From positions 1,717,501-1,781,500 of the forward strand of contig NC_052028.1 in NCBI RefSeq assembly GCF_015832195.1: DNA of 64,000 nt. The letters are read 5' to 3'. The stretch is from Motacilla alba alba. Taxonomy: Eukaryota; Chordata; Aves; Passeriformes; Motacillidae. Within the stretch, counting starts at the first letter, position 1. Each line of letters begins with the position of its first letter. Below, in pieces: positions 22,103-33,177 of this stretch. The position numbers and the translations under genes are program-made. A model generated the notes under the pieces. The model was not told where the DNA came from and did no database searches. It saw only the letters and a program-made list of their open reading frames with translations.

Positions 22103-22628
22103 CATCTGGGTTTGAACAGACAGGTGTCTGCTAAGGAAGGCAGGAGCCTCCCTTGAAATGGAAAATGTAAACCCCTTCCCTCTGAATTATTATCATTTTG
22201 AAACTAAGGGGCTCTCAGGCAAAGATATGGGAGCAGGAATAACAGTTCTTTACTAGGAAATCTAAAAATACAAATGCAGTAGTACAAACAAAAACAAACC
22301 CCTGCCAGAGTCAGAACAGGCCCTGGCCCCCTGTGGGTCAGGCTGGTGGCAGCAGGGCCATTCCGTGGTGGCTCAGCCCTCCTGCAGGGCCAGCTGTGCT
22401 TCTGCTGGAGCAGGGATCCTGCACAAGGGTGGAGTTTTCCTCTGCAGCTCCAGGGCTGCTGGAGATGGGCCTGCTCTTCCTCTGGCAATGCAGGGCAGAA
22501 GAAAGCTGCTCCTCTGGGAATGCAGTGGGCAAAGGCTGCTGGGGTGTTCCCAGGCTCAGATTGTATCCAGGTAGGAATGCTTGGCTCCTGCCCTGGGCGC
22601 AGCATCTCACATCTTGCAAACTAGGACA
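22103..22628 (-). mobile_element. ERV LTR, internally deleted (LTR family 2, copy 1)
   Basis: Minus-strand LTR of 526 bp, homologous to the 696- and 699-bp copies at 23798-24493 and 42417-43115. Its element-start end is kept (complement of 22600-22628), but about 170 bp are missing near 22607-22612, where CATCT occurs at both sides of the lost segment in the intact copy. The element-end terminus reads CATCTGGG on the plus strand where copy 3 has TGTCTGGG. GATGG follows at 22629-22633, then a 20-21 bp sequence repeated about twice. No retroviral coding sequence adjoins it. Confidence 0.85.
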
Positions 22629-22676
22629 GATGGTGACAACAGATGTGGGATGGTGACATCAGATGTGGGATATCCC
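22629..22676 (+). repeat. Short tandem repeat at LTR boundary
   Basis: About two copies of a 20-21 bp unit (gtgacaacagatgtgggatg, gtgacatcagatgtggga). The reverse complement of the same unit follows the other LTR at 24494-24514. Confidence 0.8.
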
Positions 22677-23797
22677 CACCCCCTGATGTCACCAGTGAGA
22701 CCTGAACTCCCTCAATACTTAAATTGCAAAGTTTGCACCTCCCAAAGGTGCCCTCCCTGCTCCAGATGTGATGGAATCCCAGGTTCTGGGCTTTGCTGCA
22801 AAGCCTCATCCTGAGGAAATCATCACAGGACTGGGATGAAAGCATCCAACCTTTCCCCAGAGGGGTCTCCAAACTCTGAGCTGCAGGATCTCCTTCTCAA
22901 CAGGCTTAGTTCCATGACAGCAAATTCCTGGAGGGTCATCCCTCATTACCTGGGAGATCCTAAAGGACCTTCTGAAAGCTCTGGCTCCCCACAGCCATTC
23001 CAGGAATCCACAGAGCTCTGGGAATTCTCCGTGGGTTTCTCCCCTCCCCACACATCCTCACACCTCACATGCTCTGCTTGCTCTGGCTCCCCCAAAGGCA
23101 GCTGCCAGGCCATTCCTGGAGGGATAACAAGGTCCAAGTGTTGCCTCTACACCCTCCCAACATCTGCACCTCCTGTGCTGCTCCAGCTCCTGATTTCTTC
23201 TGTTTCTGACAAACTCCCTGGCATCTCCCGCCTTCCCCCACTTTTGGGGAACAGGAATCCAGCTCTGATGGAGCTGGATGGAGAAGGGGAACTCCTGAGA
23301 AGGGATAATTTAGGACCAGGGGCTGTCAGTGCCCACCAGGACTTTGGAAATCCTGCCAGCCGAAACAAGAACTTCCTGCAGAGATTCAAAGGATGCAGCC
23401 AATCCCCTGGGATGGAGAAGCACGAAGTTCCCCCTCCAGCTGCAGGGATGTCAGCAGCACCAGGGCTTTCCAAGGGCAGTGCCAGGCCAAGGGCAGTGAG
23501 GTGAGGAAGGAGAGGGAACAGATTCCCAGCCAGGCTGGAGACAGGAAAAACACCACAGAAGGTGGCTGGAAACCTTACAAAACTACCCCAAGAACCAGCC
23601 TAGGAGGAAGCAGAAGTCCAGCACAGGGGGCAGTGCAGAGATTCTTTACAACTTCTTTTATTTGTATTTGCACTCCAGCAAAACAGAATTCTGCCCATAT
23701 TTTATAGTTCTCCTGTGTTTGGCTAAAATCTGGCTTTGGGCAATTCAGGCACCTCAAGCTCCAGGCTCTGGCCAGCTCATGGCCTTTCCTGCTGCCC
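22677..23797. other. Spacer between inverted LTRs
   Basis: About 1.1 kb with no retroviral domain, primer-binding site or polypurine tract visible. The AT-rich part 23640-23740, whose complement contains AATAAA, could be a relic of another LTR. The 222-codon plus frame (22836-23504) matches nothing known to me. Confidence 0.4.
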
Positions 23798-24493
23798 TGT
23801 CCGGGGCTGCAAGATGTGGCTGGGGGTGTGTGCTCTATCCCCATCTGTCAGAGCTGGGGCAGTTCTCTGCTGCTCATGGGGCAGTTCTCTTTATCTCTCC
23901 CACAGCCAATCCTCCCTCCAGGAGATCTCTGCTGTCCATGGCCACTGAGTGTCCCTGCATGGCTGATCCAATTCCATCATCCCATGGGAGATGCTGCGCC
24001 CAGGACAGGAGCCAAGCATTCCTACCTGGATACAATCTGAGCCTGGAACACCCCAGCAGCCTTTGCCCACTGCATTCCCAGAGGAGCAGCTTTCTTCTGC
24101 CCTGCATTGCCAGAGGAAGAGCAGGCCCATCTCCAGCAGCCCTGGAGCTGCAGAGGAAAACTCCACCCTTGTGCAGGATCCCTGCTCCAGCAGAAGCACA
24201 GCTGGCCCTGCAGGAGGGCTGAGCCACCACGGAATGGCCCTGCTGCCACCACCCTGACCCACAGGGGGCCAGCTCCTCTTCTGACTCTGGCAGGGGCTTG
24301 TTTTTTGTTTGAACTGTTGCGTCTATACTTTTAATTTTCCTAGTAAAGAACTGTTCTTCCTGCTCCCATGTCATTGCCTGAGAGCCCCTTAATTTCAAAA
24401 TGATAATAATTCAGAGGGAAGGGGTTTACATTTTCCATTTCAAGGGAGGCTCCTGCCTTCCTTAGCAGACACCTGTCTGTTCAAACCCAGACA
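23798..24493 (+). mobile_element. ERV LTR (family 2, copy 2)
   Basis: 696 bp from TGTCCGGGGCTGCAAG to CAAACCCAGACA, with TG...CA ends, in opposite orientation to copy 1. Copies 1 and 2 share variants absent from copy 3 (for example TACCTGGATACAATC against TACCTGGATCCAATC, and a GCGCCC variant), so they are closest relatives. It is followed by CCATC and the unit also seen beside copy 1. Confidence 0.88.
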
Positions 24494-25361
24494 CCATCCC
24501 ACATCTGATGTCACTGCCCCACTCTGGGCCAGGGCTGCTGCAGAGCCCTGAGCCAGCACAGACCGTCCCAGGTGCTTCAGCTGCTCAAAGCATGCCATGG
24601 AATTTGCTTTTCCCTCGCAAACTTCTGGCCATATCCTGTCCTGCCTGTCCTTTTCCAGGCGGGATGAGGTTGGAATAAAGGACCTGTGAATTGCTGCTGC
24701 AGATCTGACAGAAATATGATCAGGTTTTCAAACATAACACAGGGCAAATTTGCCCTGGCAGGTGAAGCAGCAGCACAGGGCTCCTGCGAAATGCAAGGAC
24801 TTGCTGAAATCCCATTAATTGCTGGGTGGAAAATACAAACAAACAAGGGGAAACCATTGACATTCCCGAGAACCTTTGGGTATCAGCAGGAAATCATTCC
24901 CAGCTCGGTTCACAGGTTCTGCTGACAAGTCCAGGAGCAGGGAAAGGTCAGCACTGCAGGGCTGGGAGGACTCCAGGGGCTTCCAGTGGCAGCAGACACT
25001 GCAGCCTGTATGTGCCTGAACCCTCCCCCAGCTCTGCCTCCCCATCCCTCCCTCTGTGGATGCACTCCTTCCTCCTGCTCCGAGCCATCTGCCCCTACAA
25101 AACACTCTGGGAACAGAGCCCAGGCAATCCCTGGAGCTGTGGGAAGGGAAAAGTGAGGGCTGGGGCAAACGGCAGCATGGCTGGAACATCCCCTTTGGTG
25201 AGCAGTGGATTCCTGCCAGGGGAATCTCCTCTGCCCACATCCTGGGAGTGCCAGCCGGGCCCTGCCTCCATCCTGGCCATGCTGGAGTGGAACAGCCCTA
25301 CAGCCAGACTGCCCCAGCACATCCCCTGCTCCTTCACCCCACAAAGTGAGCGTAGGGAAAT
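24494..25361. other. Unique stretch
   Basis: No gene or repeat recognised. A palindromic GGGCAAATTTGCCC motif occurs at 24742-24755. Confidence 0.35.
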
Positions 25362-25507
25362 CATGGATTGGCATCCCAGAATCCCTGAATGGTTTGAAGT
25401 GGAAAAAGCCCATCCAGTGCCATGCCCTGCCATTGGCAGGGCCACCTTCCACTAGCCCAGGGTGCTCCAAGCCCCGTCCAGCCCAGCCTTGGACACTTCC
25501 AGGGTGA
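25362..25507 (-). mobile_element. CR1 LINE 3' end, diverged
   Basis: Reverse complement of the CR1 3' end: 'cagaatccctgaatggtttg', 'ccctgccattggcagggcca', 'agggtgctccaagccccgtc'. About 145 bp. Confidence 0.8.
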
Positions 25508-26081
25508 TCAGCTTGACTAAAAAGGAGGTGAAAGAGTAACTTGCTCAGTCTGGGGAATAAAACTTTGATTATTGGTTCAGGAATTAAAGCAAAACCAGAG
25601 CCAGATATTGATAAATTCTGAATAGATGGAGAGGTCTAGAGGGCAATTAACCCTCACACCCCAGGGCTGGGGCAAGTTCCACTTCCTGGTACCTTGAGTC
25701 CTTATTTTCCTTCAGGGAAAAATGCATTTTAATTCAAAGATTTGTTGGAGGGAAGGGGCAGCACCCCACAGGATGTTCTGTCAGGCCTTCAACGCTCTAC
25801 GTGGATAAAGGCAGCAACAGCTGCCCTTGGGCCATGGATGGATCATCTCTGCATTGATCTGAGCTACAATAATTTAAAAACCAGTTTTTAATGCCAGTTC
25901 CCCACACTGGCTGGCACTGCCACCTGGCAGGTGGAACAGGAGGGAAAAGGGATCTGAGGCAGGATCAGGGCAGGGGGAGTTCCTCCATGGGATTTGGGGA
26001 TGAGGCACATCCTCACACTTCTGCTTCCTCCTCAGAACGTTTTTGGGACCTCCCTTCTGTGGTGCTGCTGAGGAGGATGGA
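25508..26081. promoter_or_regulatory. Unique stretch with AT-rich candidate element
   Basis: 25510-25660 is AT-rich with AATAAAACTTTGATTATTGG and GATATTGATAAATTC. It may be a conserved element. The rest is ordinary. Confidence 0.25.
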
Positions 26082-26192
26082 GCACAGGGATGGGCACAGG
26101 CATGGGCACAGGGATGGCAGGGATGGAGGGCAGGGATGGGCACAGGGATGGGCACAGGGATGGAGGGCAGGGATGGGCACAGGGATGGAGGT
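26082..26192 (+). repeat. 12-bp tandem repeat
   Basis: About nine units of gggatgggcaca and variants (gggatggagggca). The 12-bp period keeps frames open on both strands. Confidence 0.9.
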
Positions 26193-26999
26193 CAGGCTGG
26201 GTGCCCAGGATCTCTCTCCAACAGAGAATAGGAATAAAGGCCAGGCAAACAGACACATGTTCCTTGTCTAATCAGCCCCATCCTCCTCCAAACCTCAGCT
26301 CATCACCTCCCGGGCCAGGCGCCATTAGTGAGTTGTTAATCACCCTCTCGGGCTCCTTTCCATCCCATGTGCCCTTGACCCAGGGGGTTTTTAACCCCCC
26401 TATGTTCCCTGCACCCCTTCCCCTGGGCACAGCAGCGAGCACAGCAGAGCCTGGCTCTGCTTTCCGACAGCACCACGGAATCCGAGACGGCACCGAGAGG
26501 AGCGAAGGATTCCTGGAGCCTGGGAACATTTCCATGGCATCAGATAGTGCTGAGGGTGGAGAGGGAGCCTTGAAACCAGACCCTGGACACTCTCGCCTGG
26601 ATTCAGTGGCTGGCAGGGTCAGGTTTCAGCAGCACAAAGCAGAGGAATTGTCGCTGTCCCTTCAGGACACGCAGCTCCTGTGGAGGGGGGAGGCACCACC
26701 CTGCCCTTCCCCAGCTCTTCGGACACTGCCCGGGCACGGGGGTGTTCCCAGCAGTGTTTCCCACACCTCCACCCTGCCCTGCTCCTCCTGTGCTTGGTGT
26801 TGGGTGTTCCCAGGCATCCCAAGCACCCCACCAGCTCCGGGAGCTGCCAGGCACCCCAATCCCAGTGCTGTGGGAAGGACGGGCTCCCGGGGCTCCGTGG
26901 GGCTCCGGACTCACCCTCATCTCTCTGCTCAGGGTGGGAGGGGAAGCTCAGCCCATCTCCCTGCCCAGCTCCCAGGTGGCTGCTGTAGACACCCAGGAC
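26193..26999. other. Unique stretch
   Basis: Single-copy GC-rich sequence between the 12-bp repeat and the LTR. Nothing recognised. Confidence 0.35.
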
Positions 27000-27005
27000 C
27001 CCCTG

Positions 27006-27429
27006 TGTGGCATTCACATTCTCTGGACATGATTCCTTCTCCCAGGGTTTTTCTCCTGGGAAGCTGAAAAGGCAGTGAGAGGCCTCAGAAAAGGAAAACA
27101 ATTCTTATCTCATTTGCTTCTCCTGTGCTGTGCTCATGTGGAATGTGTTTGGGGATTGTTCACCCACAGGTGATTGTTTCGTTGGGTTCTGCTGTGAGTT
27201 GTTTTCACTCTTTGGCCAATCAGGACCAAGCTGTGTCAGACTCTGGAGAGAGTCACACGTTTTCATTATTATCTTTTTAGCATCCAGAAAGTATATTTTC
27301 TGTATTCTTTAATACAGTATAGTATTCTTCAATATAATATAGTATAATAAAGTAATAAATTAGCCTTCTGAGAACATGGAGTCAGATGCATAATCTCTCC
27401 CCTTGTTGGGGTTGCCTGCATTTACCATA
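27006..27429 (+). mobile_element. Solo ERV LTR (ERVK-like)
   Basis: 424 bp starting TGTGGCATTCACATTC. A CCAAT box (27216-27220), a TA-rich segment and two AATAAA hexamers (27346, 27354) lie in LTR order. Flanks CCCCTG (27000-27005) and CCCATG (27430-27435) make a 6-bp target duplication with one mismatch, as expected for class II elements. The last base pair of the terminus is TA instead of CA. I recognise the sequence as a common passerine LTR type but give no family name. No internal sequence is present. Confidence 0.82.
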
Positions 27430-27435
27430 CCCATG

Positions 27436-29224
27436 GGATTTTCTTCTTTCACTGCTGGAACTTTGTCTCATTCACGGGGCTTTTGCCTTCCCAGTGCCTC
27501 AGACAGCCTGGGCGCTTCCAGGCAGGCCAGGGCTGCCAGCCCTCAGCTCGGGAATGCTGGAGGGATTAGTGCTTTCCCTGACCTGAGCTGTTCACCGAGT
27601 CTTATTTTTGTTAGGAGAGAAGGGATTAGGGAGTGCTATTTCTTGGTTGTAATCCTATTTCGAAAGATACTCGGAATCCTGTGGCCCTGAGCAGGGAGGA
27701 CCTGCCTCAAGCTCCTTTCCCAGCTGATATCCCAGGCAGCTCCACCCTTCCTGGGGCTTTTGGCACCCACAGGTACAATGCACAGCTGGAAACGCCCTCC
27801 CTTCCCTAGGAACTGCACTGGGAGAAGTCTTCCCACATCACAGCTCATCTCTGGAGCTGTATTTTTATTTCAGGCTCTGGTTCTGGCCCAGTCTGAGTAA
27901 AGAATGCTGGCCTTGCCTCCACTCAGGTATCTCCCACCTTCCCAAAACCTCCTTTTTGGGAGGATTCAGGGATTTTGGTCTCCTTGCAAGTCCTGCAGAG
28001 TTTTGTCCCAATCCTTCCCTTCCAGCAGTTGAAACATCAGAGGAGCAAAGCTGCAGCAGATCCCTCCCCCCATCCCTCCCCAGCCTTCTCCGAGCTTTTA
28101 TCCCAAGTTTCCCTCCAGCACACCCACCCCATGGCATGCTGCTTTCTGGAAGGACTCACATTTCCTGTCATTTGCTCTTTCCAAAGGGCTGGAAAAATTG
28201 GGAAATGAGGATGTCTTGTCAGCCACAGGGGAAGCCACAGCATTGCTGGGATTGCAGAGCATTCCGCGGGGAGTAGCAGCGCTCCCAGGATTGTCCCACA
28301 AAACCTTTCCTGGCCTTTCCATCGTGCTCCTTTCTCAGGGCTGGGACCCACATCTCCAGGGAGAGGTGAAGAGCTCCAGACACTTCTTTCCGCAGAATTC
28401 TCTTGTTCTTTCTTTAGGCAGGAGGAGGTTACTGCCATGGTTAATCCCTGGGAAGGAGTGTTTATCCATGGGATTTCCAGCATTTTTCCAGAGCTCTCCC
28501 CTTCAGTGCAGCTGACTCAGTTATGTTCTGGTGCCCATTTAGGAGAGGACACTCTGAGATGTTTCCAGAAGGATGAGTTAAATCCTTCCCACATCCAGAA
28601 GTCCTGCTGGTCCTTCGAACACACCAGGAATCCCTGGATGCGGGACAAGGGCCATGCTGAGACTGAGAAGCCCTCAGGAGATGTGGGGCCACAGGATTGA
28701 GGCCCCTGCACTGGGATTTGCTGGAACTCTTGTTGAGGAATGAGAGCGTGGCAGGACTGGCCCAGAGCTGCCCAAAGCCAGGGAGTTTTCCCCCTTGCCA
28801 GTTGCTCTTGGAAATCTCATTTTCCATCTGCCTGGCAACTGGGGGTATCCCAGTGCAGGGCAGGGAGTGCTGAGCCTTTGCAAAGTGTGGAGGCCATTCC
28901 TGAGTCCCATAAATCTCCCTCTGGGCTCCGAGGCAGGTGTGAAATACAGGATGCTCCTGGTGTGTCCCGGAGCTGGGCAGGATTTACTCCACGCCAGGCT
29001 CTGGATGCACATTTCTTATCTCAGCCCCGAGATTTATGGAGTCCCTGAGATTTATTCTGCCTGTAAAACGCTGTTAAATGCAGGGCTGAGTTGTGCAATG
29101 GCCATTGTTTGGGAATGCTTTGTGTCTGCTGGCAGAAAAACGGGCACGGCCCTCCCGGAGCGGCTGCCAGGTGGGAAGAGGCTTAGGAGGGATGTGAGGA
29201 GCCAGGTGCTGCTGCCAGGGGGTG
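27436..29224. other. Unique stretch
   Basis: About 1.8 kb without a recognised repeat, exon or RNA gene. Base composition is moderate. Open frames are short and featureless. Confidence 0.35.
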
Positions 29225-29750
29225 GAGAGGGGCTGGGGTGCACCAGCATCCCATCCTGGTCCTGCTGAGGAGGGCCAGGGGTGTGTCCAGGAGAGGGGGA
29301 AAGCACGGAGGGAGTGAGGGGATGGTGAAAATCCCAGTGCTGTGCTGCTGGGGATGCAACTCCATCCCTCCCTGCTCCTGCTGGAAGAGACATGTGGGGA
29401 AGGGGGTACTGAGGCAGAGAGGCCAAAAACTGGGGATTGTTGGGAAAAGGGATGGAGGGGTGAGGGGATAGTGAAAATCCCAGCGCTGTGGTGTGGGCGC
29501 AGTGTGGGCCGCACCACCACCCTGCTCCTGCTGGAGAGGGACACTTGGATAAGGGGATTCCAAGGCAGAGGCCAAAAAATGGGGAATTCTGGGGAAAAGG
29601 GATGGAGGGAGTGAGGGGCTTGTGGAAAACTCACTCCTGTGGCCACTGGAGCTGCACCATCACCCTACTCCTGCTGCAGAGGGACACTTGGGAAAAGGGG
29701 TAAGAGCCAAGAAACGGGAATTCTGTGGGAAAGGGACGGAAGGAGCGAAA
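29225..29750 (+). repeat. Long-unit tandem repeat, 146-151 bp, about 3.6 units
   Basis: Units start gtgagggg at 29314, 29460 and 29611, each containing GTGAAAATCCCAG- or GTGGAAAACTC-like, CTGCTCCTGCTG- and GGAATTCT-like blocks in the same order. A more diverged partial unit precedes (29225-29313). It ends about 50 bp before the CpG island. Confidence 0.85.
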
Positions 29751-29799
29751 GGCCAGCCACGAACCCAGCCTGGTGCTGCACCAGCTGAGTTCTGCCGCA

Positions 29800-30290
29800 C
29801 GGCAGCCGCTCGGGGAGGATTCCCCTGCAGGCCGGGGCAGATGGGCAGTGGGAAGAGCTTCCCGAGCCCGGGGCGGTCGCGGGGCTCGCTCCCGGCCGGG
29901 CTCGGCGCGGGCTGGGGGAGGCGGCGCCGGCGCTGCCGGCAGAAAAGGCTCTTTTGATGGAAACGAAAATGTTCGCTTTTGAAAAACCTGGAGTCGGGGA
30001 ACGAGCCTCGGGGTTACCATGGAAACGCAGGGCCGAGCCGTGCCGCAGCAGGAGCCGCAGCTCCGAGGGCTCGGGCACGGCCCGGAGCTCCCCGGCGCAT
30101 CCCGGGACACCGGCCGTGCCGGGAAAAGGGATCGGCTGCCGGGAAGGGCTCGGTTCGTGGGCCGGGAGGCAGAACCCGGCCGTGCCGAGCGGAGCAGGGG
30201 CCACCAGCCCGGTGTTACCAAATCCTGCGGAGTGACAGCAGCGGGAGCTGCCGCCGATTGGCTCCCGCTCCTATCTCCGGGAGGATCGAT
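29800..30290. promoter_or_regulatory. CpG island with RFX/X-box-like palindrome
   Basis: The densest CpG stretch in the window not made of tandem repeats. GTTACCATGGAAAC at 30013-30026 is a near-palindromic X-box (one full GTTACC half-site, the other with one mismatch), the type of site bound by RFX factors at many CpG promoters. No TATA box. No exon or strand of transcription could be assigned. A promoter is plausible; an intragenic or enhancer island is the alternative. Confidence 0.6.
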
Positions 30291-30450
30291 AGAACAAATT
30301 AGAGCGGGCAGAACAATGCGAGAGAGAGCCCTGCAAACCCCAGTTACCCCAGAGCTAATTAATGTGTTTTTAAACAAACATTATGGCAGCGCTTCAAACA
30401 GCGCCAAGGCGGCCGCAGAAGTTCCACGAGGGCGGCGGAGCAATTCCTTA
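30291..30450. promoter_or_regulatory. Candidate conserved element beside CpG island
   Basis: AT-rich, repeat-free segment with AGAACAAATTAG at the left edge, TAATTA at 30356-30361 and TAAACAAACA (FOX-type core) at 30371-30380, then GC-rich sequence (GGCGGCCGC near 30410). A homeodomain and FOX pair next to an island suggests developmental regulation. Inference. Confidence 0.35.
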
Positions 30451-31267
30451 GCCCGGGGCGATGGGGTGGGAAGGATCCCAAAACAAGAGTGGGGAGGAAA
30501 AACAATTGCTCGATCCGAGCACAGCTGGGGGAAAGCGGGAGCTCTTTCCAGCGCACAGCACGGGGACTGTGCTCCCCAGCATCCCGCAGGGCTGCAGATC
30601 AATAGTCCGGGAGAAAAACAGGGAACGGCGAAGAAAAGGAGGAAAATGCACCGCAGCAGCTCACTCAGCCCTTCTAGGAAGGAGCAGACAAAGGGATGCG
30701 AGGCCCAAGCTTCCTGAAAGGACTGTGACCCGGAAAGCTGACCCCTGAACAAAGCGGGATCCTTGGGAAAACAATGGCACCGGAGCACAGCGCTGATTGC
30801 TGCCGGACCCTGACAATGCGGGAGCGTCATCCCGGGCCGGGCTGAGGAAAGCACAGGAAGGCCGATACCCCTGGAGATCCCTGCACACCTCCCGAACACC
30901 ATCCTGCCTGGACACAGCCCCGAGCAGCAGCTGGAGACCCCCCTCAGCCGCGGCTCCGGGGGAATTCCAGCGACAGGAGCACAATCCATTAAAGCCCGAG
31001 TGGATCCTCCTGAGAAGAGGCAGCCGCTACCACTGCAGATGCTCCATCACACACCAGGGAGGGGTTTGCCCACCCCGGAGATGGGGGAAGAGCGCTGCCT
31101 GAAGGAACTGGGAGAAGATCATCTGACAGCACTGGAGCCATGCATGGATCCATCAGGCTTGGGATAAGAAGCCTGACAGAGAGGCTGAAGCCAGGCGCGG
31201 GGTGACCACAGTGCAGGCACCAGGAGCTGGGCATTGTACAGGAGACATCCACTGGGGATCCTGGAAA
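30451..31267. other. Unique stretch
   Basis: CpG moderate, declining to the right. No repeat or exon recognised. Confidence 0.35.
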
Positions 31268-31617
31268 GCTTCCGAGCTCACAGCAGCCTAAAGGGGCCCC
31301 AGGGGAGCTGGAGAGGGACTGGGGACAAGGCATGGAGGGGCAGGACACAGGGAATGGCTCCCACTGCCAGAGGGCAGGGATGGATGGGATATTGGGAATT
31401 AGGAATTGTTCCCTGGGAGGGTGGGCAGGCCCTGGCACAGGGTGCACAGAGCAGCTGGGGCTGCCCCTGGATCCCTGGCAGTGCCCAAGGCCAGGCTGGA
31501 CACTGGGGCTGGGAGCAGCCTGGGACAGTGAGAGGTGTCCCTGCCATGGCAGGGGTGGCACTGGGTGGGCTTTAAGGTCCTTCCCCCCCAAACCATTCCA
31601 TGATCCTGTGATTCCCC
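31268..31617 (+). mobile_element. CR1 LINE 3' fragment, about 350 bp
   Basis: From 'cctaaaggggccccagggga' through 'ggcaggccctggcacagg', 'ggctgcccctggatccctgg' and 'gtccctgccatggcaggggt' to the 'ccattccatgatcctgtgat' end. One of the more complete 3' fragments here. Confidence 0.9.
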
Positions 31618-32139
31618 CAGACTTTTGTGGCTCCTGTCATGTGATTCACAGACAATTCCCACGAGGGTTGTTGTGTTTTTTGCTCAATCCAACTCGGCAA
31701 ATTTTTCTCCCAAGAATTTTTCGAGGCTTTTAGCACTGACACACTTTTCCAGACTGAGGGTGGAGTCTGCGGTTGGGGAAGGAGGATTCTGGAATTGCCC
31801 CCTGTTGGTGGCCCAGGCCCTCAGCCAAAGTGTTCAGATGGCAGCTGAGCCCTTGCTGGGAGTCCTCTGTCCCTCCTTAACCCAGCAAGGCCTCGTTTAG
31901 CCCTGGAAAAGCAGCTGGAGGATGTCCAGGAGGGATTTCACTACCCAGTGATGGGGGACTGAGTTGGATGGACCCCAGTCCTGCAGCCTGGATGAGATGG
32001 GACACAGGGAATGCTGGATCCAGCCCCAGTCCTGCAGTCTAAGTCTGAAGTCTCCTGGGGTCAGTCCCTGCTCAAAGAGGGTCAGTGTTGGAAGCATCTC
32101 TGGCTCTTGGCTCTCCTTCCCTCCTGATGGTCCTTGCCT
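31618..32139. other. Unique stretch
   Basis: No gene or repeat recognised. Confidence 0.35.
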
Positions 32140-32310
32140 GGTGCAGGGGAGTGCCCAAGCCCCAGAAATCCCATTTTTGGGTCGTGCCTCCAATTCCTGG
32201 TATATGAGACCACCCAGCTCCTAGAAATCCCATTTTTGGGTCATGCCTCCAATTCCTGGTGCAGGGGAGAGCCCAAGCCCCAGAAATGCCATTTTTGGGT
32301 CACACCTCAC
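32140..32310 (+). repeat. 59-bp tandem repeat, about 2.7 units
   Basis: AGAAATCCCATTTTTGGGTC recurs at 32164, 32223 and (one substitution) 32282, each followed by a similar CTCCAATTCCTGG-type segment. The core CCCATTTTTGGG is itself a small inverted repeat. Confidence 0.88.
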
Positions 32311-33173
32311 TTCCAAGCTCCCTGCCAGGAGCCCAAGGATAAACTCCCAGCTCCAGGCACGGCCAGCACAGGCACCCACCTCCACCCAGCGTCGCTGCAG
32401 CTTCTCCTTCCTCCCAAATCCGCCGGTCCCAGCCAGCCCTGGGGTCCCCATCCCTCCCATCCTGTCTCCAGCCCGGATCCGCAGGGATGGAGCCGCGGGT
32501 GGAGGCGGCCCCAGAGAGGCGGGGGAGGTGTCACACACCTCGGGCACGCCGGGCTCGGCTCGTTCCTGCCCGGTGCAGAGGAGCTGGCAGGCGCTTCCCT
32601 GGAGCCAGCGCCGCGCTCCCGCTGCAGTCCATTAGCAGGGGTTTAGCCGAGTGCTCCCTGTTTGGGATAACTGATGGGAGCCGGCCGGGAGAGAGGCAGC
32701 AGGAAGGCCCGGGAAGGAGGTTTGTGCTCTGCTGCCGTGGGGGAGTTGCAATCCCAGCTGTTCCTGGCCGGCTTTCTCAGCGTTTTGTTATCTCCTTCCC
32801 TCCCGCTCCTGAGCGATGGCCCAGGCGGAGCAGGAAGCAGCTGCGGCCTGGATTACCTGGGACAATTCTGTGCCCTGACAAAGCTCTGGAAGGAGCAGGA
32901 AGGAAGCAGCACAATGGCCCGAGGCAGGATGAAGGGTCCGTGCAGGAAGGCGCCCCTCCCTCCTTCCCATCCCTGCCGTGTCTGGGGAGCTCTCCAGGCA
33001 TCCCTTCCCTTGGATGCTGGACACGCCGGAGGACGGGATGGGAACCTCCTGCTTCTCGTTTCCCTGTGCTCCAGGTGCTGCAGGATTCCAGCCCTGGAAG
33101 CACAGGTGAGCAGCCTGGCCTCGGGGCTCCCCAAGGAGATGCTGTTCCACGAGCTGATCCTGCAGGAAGCTCC
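32311..33173. other. Unique stretch with weak CpG cluster
   Basis: CpG density rises at 32470-32640. Open frames up to 256 codons have no recognisable domain. No confident exon. Confidence 0.3.
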
Positions 33174-33177
33174 TTGG

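Noticed and set aside
22629..23797. Internal retroviral region between the inverted LTRs
   Set aside because: No protease, polymerase, capsid or envelope-like motif, no primer-binding site after an LTR and no polypurine tract before one.
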